A stretch of 64,000 nucleotides of DNA. Source: Sphingomonadaceae bacterium (lineage in GTDB: Bacteria; Pseudomonadota; Alphaproteobacteria; Sphingomonadales; Sphingomonadaceae). Shown here in pieces: positions 58,963 through 64,000 of this stretch. The stretch is taken from NCBI GenBank assembly GCA_029268145.1, contig JAJUHA010000006.1:1-64000 (forward strand), given 5' to 3'. The notes beneath the pieces were generated by a model, which saw nothing but the letters and a program-made list of their open reading frames with translations, was not told the origin of the DNA and searched no databases. Made by a program: the position numbers and the translations under genes. Position 1 is the stretch's first letter; each line of letters starts with the position of its first letter.

Positions 58963-60123
58963 TCATGGGAGGTAGCGCGCCCAGGCGTCGGTGAAGTGCG
59001 CACGCCGGAACCCCCGCGCGTTGCGGCCGCCCGCCCACAGCTGGGCGGAGCGGATCGCGTAGGGCGCCAGCAGGGCCGCCAGCTTCTGGGCCGTGAGCGG
59101 CTTGCCGCGCAGGTCGCCCCATGGGGCCTCGTCGATGCCAGTCAGGGCGGCCAGCAGGTCGGCGGTTGGCATCTCGTGCCGGCCGGCGGAGTCGAAAACC
59201 CCCCGGATGTCCGCCAGGAGCCGCACGCCAAGGCTTTGCGGGGCCTCGGCGGCCTTGGCGATGAAGTGCACCGCCGCCGCCCGCGCCCGTTGGGGCCAGT
59301 CGCCACCGGCGAGATCGGCCAGGATGACGAGTGGCTCCCAGACGTCGGCGGCCCGGTCCACCACGCCGGGGGGCAACTCCGGCCGCATCGCGGCCGCGCG
59401 TTCCTCCAGCGGCTCCGCCCATGCCGCGAGGCGATCCCGGACGGCGTGCAGCGCGCGCTCGTCATCGCGCGGCCGGTAAGGCTGCACCTCCTCATCTCCG
59501 CGCCGCCGCCGCATCGGGATCACGATGGCGCGGCTGCGGATCGTGTCCGGCAGGTTGCCAAGCCCGGCCAGCGCCACGGGGGCGAAGCACGGGATCTCCT
59601 CGGTCTCGACGCGCTTGCCGACGATCACGCAACGGCCGGCAACCGCGCCCCTCCGATAGCCCGCGTTGAGCGCGGACCGCAGCGCCTCGGTCTCGGGGGT
59701 CGCCTTGCCGCCGAAGATCGCATCCGCCTCGTCCATCAACACGGTCGGCGGCCCGTCATCGGCCGCAATCCGCCGCAGGAGGTAGGCCGAGGTTGCGCTG
59801 AAGGCGTGCAGCGGCCTTGGCACCAGGCCGGCGAGGATTTCAAGCGCACGGGTCTTGCCAGAGCCCGGCTCGGCCGAGAGAAGCGCCAGCCGTGGCGTCG
59901 TCTCGAAGCCCGGCAGCAGGTGGCAATGCGCGGCCCAGAGCGCCGCCGCGACCGCCGCCTCCGGGCTGGGCCACGCCACGAACCGGCAAAGCGCCGCGTG
60001 GGCCTCGTCGAGCGGCCGGCCGGAGACGCCAGCGCGGGCCGTCGCGGCGGGCCGGAAGACCTCCACCGCTAACGCGCAGGGGTCGATGTCGAGCGGCGGG
60101 GCGGGCACGTTCATCGGCGTCAC
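58963..60123 (-). CDS. DUF3631 domain ATPase of the island
   Basis: 386 aa. P-loop AEPGSGKTRALE (about residue 84), Walker B TVLMDEADAIF, arginine-rich SRAIVIPMRRRRGDEEVQPY, and the DUF3631 C-terminal part (VVDRAADVWEPLVILADLAG through AHFTDAWARYLP). DUF3631 proteins accompany primases on mobile elements and probably act as helicase or loader. The start is a GTG at 60123 overlapping the alpA-like stop (GTGA); an ATG at 60114 is possible. Confidence 0.88.
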   Translation of the reverse strand: MTPMNVPAPPLDIDPCALAVEVFRPAATARAGVSGRPLDEAHAALCRFVAWPSPEAAVAAALWAAHCHLLPGFETTPRLALLSAEPGSGKTRALEILAGLVPRPLHAFSATSAYLLRRIAADDGPPTVLMDEADAIFGGKATPETEALRSALNAGYRRGAVAGRCVIVGKRVETEEIPCFAPVALAGLGNLPDTIRSRAIVIPMRRRRGDEEVQPYRPRDDERALHAVRDRLAAWAEPLEERAAAMRPELPPGVVDRAADVWEPLVILADLAGGDWPQRARAAAVHFIAKAAEAPQSLGVRLLADIRGVFDSAGRHEMPTADLLAALTGIDEAPWGDLRGKPLTAQKLAALLAPYAIRSAQLWAGGRNARGFRRAHFTDAWARYLP

Positions 60124-60323
60124 GCCTCTTCACCCCGAGGCCAGCGGCGCCCATCGATGCGCGACGCAATCCACCCCTCCACCTCGTCGGCCGGCCAGGC
60201 GACGGCGCGCCGGCCGATCTTGACGGGCGGCGGGAAGTCGCCGCAGCTCATCGACCGGTAGAGGCCTGCCCGGCTCAGGCCGGTTTGTTCGAGAACCTGT
60301 TGAAGCCGAACGAGTTTTCGCAT
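60120..60323 (-). CDS. AlpA-like excisionase/regulator
   Basis: 67 aa. MerR-like winged helix: RLQQVLEQTGLSRAGLYRSM, FPPPVKIGRRAVAWPADEVE and GWIASRIDGR, the standard phage/satellite AlpA sequence that regulates integrase expression or excision. The ATG at 60323 is preceded by TTGGAGA. Upstream on the minus strand TTGCAC-N16-TAGTTT is a possible promoter (about 60363-60390). Confidence 0.9.
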   Translation of the reverse strand: MRKLVRLQQVLEQTGLSRAGLYRSMSCGDFPPPVKIGRRAVAWPADEVEGWIASRIDGRRWPRGEEA

Positions 60324-60411
60324 GACCGTCTCCAATCTTCAGGGACGGCCTGAAAAACTATGCACAAAACCGTTCGGTGCAACACATATAAACCTGCCCG
60401 CCCGGCTGAGA

Positions 60412-61017
60412 TTAAAATGTGCTGTTGCGGTTTGGGCTAGGAAACTCAGGCTCCTCTTCAAGCCGCTCCAAGGCTTTCGCCAGAACCTGCGCTTCGCGGC
60501 TGAACCGGATGCCAGCGTAGCGATTCAGGGTCCGAAAGATGACGAAAAGCGGACCGGTCGTCCTGGCGTTCACATCGAAGTTCTGGTGCCGCAGCTCCCG
60601 GGCGAGGGCATTCACGCGCCGGTCCGTCTCTGAGGGAGGGCGCCCGGCGGTCCCGGGCGGTAGCTTCTTCTCTGCGGACAGGGTCATAATCTTAACCTGT
60701 TTCAGGGCCCGTCGCAGTTTCAGCACCGGGTCGGAACCATGGGCGAGCGGGACCCAGTAAAGCGCCGTCGCGGCCGGGTCGGACAGGGCTTCCAGCTGCC
60801 GCTCGAGGCTCTCGATGGCGTTGCTGAGGCTGCGCAACTGCGCCAAGGCCTCCGATGGGCTCGCATCCGCAACTTCCGCCTCGAAGACCCCGATGCCCCA
60901 CCATGTCTCTGCGAGATGGAGTATTGGCCCGATTTGCAGCTCCCTGGGGAGCTTGCCATCGGCCTGTAGGCCTTCGAGTTCCCGCGCGAGATCGGCCAGC
61001 GGTTCCTCGACCGTCAC
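60412..61017 (-). CDS. Hypothetical island protein, 201 aa
   Basis: Not recognised. Starts with a GTG overlapping the integrase stop (GTGA at 61014-61017), so it is translated with the integrase. Sequence is helical: LADLARELEGLQADGKLPRE, a probable coiled coil at LRSLSNAIESLERQLEALSD, a basic middle (LKLRRALKQVKIMTLSAEKK) and PSETDRRVNALARELRHQNF. There are no enzyme motifs. As the only non-replication gene of the element it is a candidate cargo or regulatory protein. Confidence 0.7.
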   Translation of the reverse strand: MTVEEPLADLARELEGLQADGKLPRELQIGPILHLAETWWGIGVFEAEVADASPSEALAQLRSLSNAIESLERQLEALSDPAATALYWVPLAHGSDPVLKLRRALKQVKIMTLSAEKKLPPGTAGRPPSETDRRVNALARELRHQNFDVNARTTGPLFVIFRTLNRYAGIRFSREAQVLAKALERLEEEPEFPSPNRNSTF

Positions 61018-62280
61018 GCGGGCCTCCGGTGGATTGGCAGCACCTTGGCGCCCGGTCGCCCGTCGAGGATGCGTGAAAGTTCCTCGGCCCAGCGCGCAAG
61101 CGCGTGCCGCTTCTCGGATGCGTAGGCGTGGCGTTGATAGGTGCCCACGATCCCGGCGCGGGTGCCGCTCACGTGATTGAGCACCGCTTCGACAACCGTA
61201 ACCCCGACGCCAAGGGCCTGCATGCGGGTGGCAGCCGTCCGGCGGAGGTCGTGCGGGCGGAAGGGCGCCGGGGTTGCGCCAAGTTCGGCCGCCATGGCTT
61301 TCACGAGGCGCGGCCAGGCTTTCGAGAACCCCGACACAGGGCGCGACCTCAAAGGATCATCTCCGGCGCGATGCAGTCGCGTTGCGGGGAAGATGAGCGT
61401 GCCCTCCAGCCGCGGCAGGCTGGCGAGGATGTCCATCGCCGGGCCTGAGAGGGGCACAAAATGTGCGCGGCCGTTCTTCGACCGGTCGGCGGGGATGGTC
61501 CAGGAATCGCCCTCGATCTCGGCCCAGGAAGCGCCGAACACTTCTCCCCGCCGAGTGGCAGTCAGGAGCTGCAACTGGAACCCCGGGCCCCAGGGCCAGC
61601 CGATGACATCGCAGGCGCGCCAGAAGGCGACGAGCTCGGCGTCGTCGAGCACCCGGTCGCGCGGCGGCGCGAGCGGTGGGCGCATCGCATCCCGCGCCGG
61701 GTTGCCAGGCATGTCATCCAGCATCGGCAGCGCCCAGCTGAAGAAGGCGGAGAGCACCTGTTGCACGTGTCGGCCTTCGCGCAGTCGTTCCCGGCCGGGT
61801 TCGCCATAGGCGACATCCTCGACGAGCCGCGAGACATCGGCGCGGGTGATGGTCTCGACGCGGCGATGGCCGAGCGCCGGGAGGATCCACTTGCGCCCGC
61901 GCCGCTCGATCTCGCCAGCCGAGCGGAGGCGGCCGCGAACGGCCCGGATGAGGTAGAGCTCCCACCATTCCGCAAGGGTCCGCGCCTTTGAAGCGCTGCC
62001 CGCGCGGCGTTCCGAGGCACGGCGGGCGGCCGGGTCACGGCCAGCCGCAATGTCGGCGAGGGCTGTTCTCGCCCGGTCGCGGGCCCGGGCGAGCGTGAGT
62101 GTCGGATACCGGCCGAGGGTCAGGTTCACGGGCTTGCCGGCGATTCGCGTGCGCAGCGTGAAGGTCTTGCTCCCCGAGGGCCCAACGCGGATGCGGAGCC
62201 CGGGAACGAGAGCGTCTGGCACTTCGATCCTGCCCGAGGCGGGGGGCTTTGAGGCCAGCAATCTTGGCGTCAGTCAGCAT
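61014..62280 (-). CDS. Tyrosine-type site-specific integrase, with apparent N-terminal frameshift
   Basis: About 420 aa. Arm-binding DUF4102-type start, a SAM-like core (RTLAEWWELYLIRAVRGRLR) and the catalytic domain with Arg (LQLLTATRRGEV), HDLRR (RPHDLRRTAATRM) and Tyr (GTYQRHAY). The continuous frame begins only at a TTG (62261), while the ATG at 62280 encodes the family start MLTDAKIAGLKAP in another frame. Removing one G from the G6 run at 62241-62246 joins them as LKAPASGRIEVPDALVPGLR. It lies beside attR and should integrate into tRNA-Met. A TTG start would remove about seven residues. Confidence 0.85.
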
Positions 62281-62345
62281 CGCGTCTCCCCCGCCACCCG
62301 GCCACCGAGGCCCTCGGCGAGGAGCGCAGGATTCCTGCTGAACCT

Positions 62346-62359
62346 GTTACCCGGGTAAC
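62346..62359. promoter_or_regulatory. Palindrome GTTACCCGGGTAAC near attR
   Basis: A perfect 14-bp palindrome made of two GGGTAAC half sites, 66 bp upstream of the integrase ATG and about 100 bp inside attR. Sharing the heptamer with the left end suggests integrase arm binding and possibly autoregulation of int. Confidence 0.45.
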
Positions 62360-62456
62360 GTTTTCAGCGAACTACCATGGGACAAACTGGGACGCAACAG
62401 GATGCTAACCCATTGAGAAATCGAAATTCGGGGATGTCCTGGGAGGGGGTGAAACC

Positions 62457-62505
62457 GGATTCATAACCCTGAGGTCGCGGGTTCAAATCCCGCCCCCGCT
62501 ACCAG
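62457..62505. repeat. attR: 49-bp direct repeat of the tRNA-Met 3' end
   Basis: Exact copy of 57217-57265. It carries only the 3' part of the tRNA (anticodon arm to CCA), so it is not a tRNA gene. The chromosome resumes after it with the 3' end of a TonB receptor. Confidence 0.93.
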
Positions 62506-62517
62506 GTCCCGGCGCTG

Positions 62518-63752
62518 CTAGAAGCGGAAAAGCAGGTCAACCCCGAAGGTGCGCGGCGCGTTGATCGTGCCGAACGACCAGAGGCCGAAGGTTGGGACCG
62601 GCGCGGAGCTCGCCGCGGTTCTGCCGAAGGTTGTGCCGACATCGAGCACGTGCAGGAAATAGTTGGCATTGGTGAGGTTGCGGGCAAATCCGGACAGCCG
62701 GAGGTTGCCGACCTCGACTCCGATCGAACCGTTGAGAAGGCCGAAATCGTCGACGAGCCCCGGGTTTGGGTCGTTGATCGAGGCGGTGTTGGCGACGATC
62801 GCGTAGCTGCTCTTGAAGGCATAGTTGCCATTGAACAGCAGGGTCACGCGCTCGCTGAGCGGCTGCTGCCAGTCGATGCTGAACTCCCCTGTGAGCCGCG
62901 GCGCGCGGCGCAGCAGGAAGCCGGACTTGTCAATCGGCGCCAGCTGGCCGGCAGAGGGGCCATCGAGCAACGTGCCGAGATCCTCCCAATTCTCGAAGCG
63001 GGCATCGAGGAATCCAAGGTTGAAGCCGACGGTGAGCCCGTCGATCGGCATGGCGCGCAGTTCCGCCTCGAAGCCGTTGAGACGAGCGTTTGCGGCGTTC
63101 TGGACAACGGTGACCGTGCCCGCGACCGGATCCGGGAACACGACATCTTCCTGCTTGTTCTCATACTTCATGAAGAAGGCAGCGAGATTGGCCTGAAGGC
63201 GGTTGTTGAGGATCGTCGTCTTGAGACCAAGCTCCCAGTTCTTCACTGTCTCCGGGTCATAGGGCCCGAAGGAGGAGGGGCTGGAGCCGCGCCCATTGAA
63301 CCCGCCCGAGCGGAAGCCTTCCGAATAGTTGGCGTAGAGCAGGGTCTCGTCAAGCTTGTACGAGATGCCCACCCGCGGCGTGAAGGCGGACCAGCGCTGG
63401 TCCCCGTCGACTCCCGCGACATAGCCCGCCGAGGCGCGCCGGGTCTCGTTGCACTCGCCGTAGGAGATGGAGAAGGCGCTGTCATAGTCGCGGGCGTCGG
63501 GAAGACCGGTTCCGGTGCCTCCACAGGCGGACTTCCGATCCTCGAGCAGGCGTCCGCCGACGGAAAGGGTGAAGTTCTGGAACACTTCCCAGTCGGCCTG
63601 CGCAAAGCCGGCAATGCTCCGCGCCTGCTGCTGATAGTCGGTCCCGCCGACCTCCCCCCCGAAGAAGAAAGTCTGCTGGTTGTTATTGTAGCTGCTGTCG
63701 AAATAATAGAAGCCGCCGACGAGCTGGACCGGACCGATCCGTCCCTGGGGTC
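62518..63752 (-). pseudogene. TonB-dependent receptor, 5' end removed by an IS element
   Basis: About 410 codons of barrel remain: QLVGGFYYFDSSYNNNQQTF, NFTLSVGGRLLEDRK, YKLDETLLYANYSEGFRSGG, KNWELGLKTTILNNRLQANL, LSGFARNLTNANYF, and the final FGVDLLFRF with terminal Phe. Plug domain, TonB box and signal are missing; the frame meets the IS end near 63753. The family is the large sphingomonad receptor type with YSEGFRSGGFNGRG. Its stop is 12 bp from attR. Confidence 0.88.
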
Positions 63753-64000
63753 GAGACTCAATCACAGCCAGAAGGCTACGGCGGCAGCGAGGCTTACGGC
63801 GGATAGGAAGTTTCTGGCGAGCTTGTCGTAGCGGGTGGCGATGCGGCGGAAGTCCTTGAGGCGGCAGAACATGGCCTCGACCCGCCAGCGATCCTTGTAT
63901 CTGCGTTCGTCATACTGGATCGGGCGCTTGCGGTTGCGCCGACCTGGTATCACCGGGATGGTGCCCTGCTCGCGCAAGGCAGCCCTGATGCGGTTCGCGT
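63753..64000 (-). mobile_element. IS5-family element, partial (continues past the window)
   Basis: The end probably lies at GAGACTC (63753-63759). The minus-strand frame from the edge to a TGA at 63762 encodes the transposase C-terminus: IRAALREQGTIPVIPGRRNR, then KDRWRVEAMFCRLKDFRRIA with the DDE Glu, TRYDKLARNFLSAVSLAAAV and a final AFWL. This is typical of IS5/IS427-group transposases. The other end and the target duplication are outside the window. Confidence 0.85.

Larger units (their letters stand above)
57217..62505. mobile_element. Small integrative element (about 5.2 kb) inserted in tRNA-Met
   Basis: Bounded by perfect 49-bp direct repeats, the left one being the 3' part of an intact tRNA-Met. 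Inside, all on the minus strand: tyrosine integrase next to the right end, a 201-aa unknown, an AlpA-like regulator, a DUF3631 ATPase and a toprim protein, plus an iteron array. There are no capsid, tail, conjugation or toxin genes. The gene set suggests a self-replicating integrative element or phage satellite (P4-like in logic). Its cargo, if any, is the 201-aa protein. Confidence 0.9.

Noticed and set aside
62457-62505. A second tRNA-Met gene
   Set aside because: Only the 3' part from the anticodon arm is present; it is the attR copy.

Overview
This window is chromosomal DNA of a high-GC alphaproteobacterium, most likely of the Sphingomonadales. The evidence is the very high G+C coding sequence, TonB-dependent receptors, a TorF-type porin, a CarD regulator, the gene orders tRNA-Leu/tig, TPR protein/ispE and yajC/secD/secF, and a type II-C CRISPR locus of the alphaproteobacterial kind. 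Genus and species cannot be fixed from the sequence alone.

Layout. 1-6.1 kb is a housekeeping block: a lytic transglycosylase start, dapA-smpB-DUF2062-molybdopterin oxidoreductase-hybrid histidine kinase-recA, and carD. 6.2-10.4 kb has a secreted DUF2807 protein, a 2OG-Fe(II) oxygenase, two convergent L,D-transpeptidases, a DUF1489 gene and dodecin. 10.5-14.7 kb is a TolC/HlyD/ABC export operon whose ABC subunit has a degenerate nucleotide-binding domain. 14.9-15.8 kb is an ArsR/SRPBCC pair. 16.6-23.5 kb is a tightly coupled operon (serine hydrolase, dgcA, dgcN, transporter, serine hydrolase) facing a divergent XRE-cupin regulator. It looks built to release, import and catabolise D-amino acids or peptides.

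23.5-29.8 kb holds a truncated TonB receptor, a hairpin-rich stretch, a six-repeat CRISPR array, and cas2, cas1 and a compact cas9 (1057 aa) on the minus strand. A clear tracrRNA gene is divergent from cas9, and the repeat:anti-repeat pairing can be read directly. 29.8-57.1 kb is mostly ordinary chromosome: clpA, paired acyl-CoA dehydrogenases, an indolepyruvate oxidoreductase, tRNA-Leu, tig, a porin, parE, ispE, yajC-secD-secF, and a nitronate monooxygenase/reductase/asparaginase run.

57.2-62.5 kb is a compact integrative element in the 3' end of a tRNA-Met gene, bounded by perfect 49-bp direct repeats. It carries an integrase (apparently frameshifted near its start), an AlpA-like regulator, a DUF3631 ATPase, a toprim protein and a strikingly symmetric array of CTAGCGG/CCGCTAG iterons that may be its replication origin. 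Beyond it, a second TonB receptor is cut at its 5' end by an IS5-family element that runs off the window.

Most convincing items for a second look: the self-contained II-C Cas9 system with its overlapping cas9/tracrRNA promoters, the inverted iteron array of the island, and the export operon with an apparently ATPase-dead ABC subunit.
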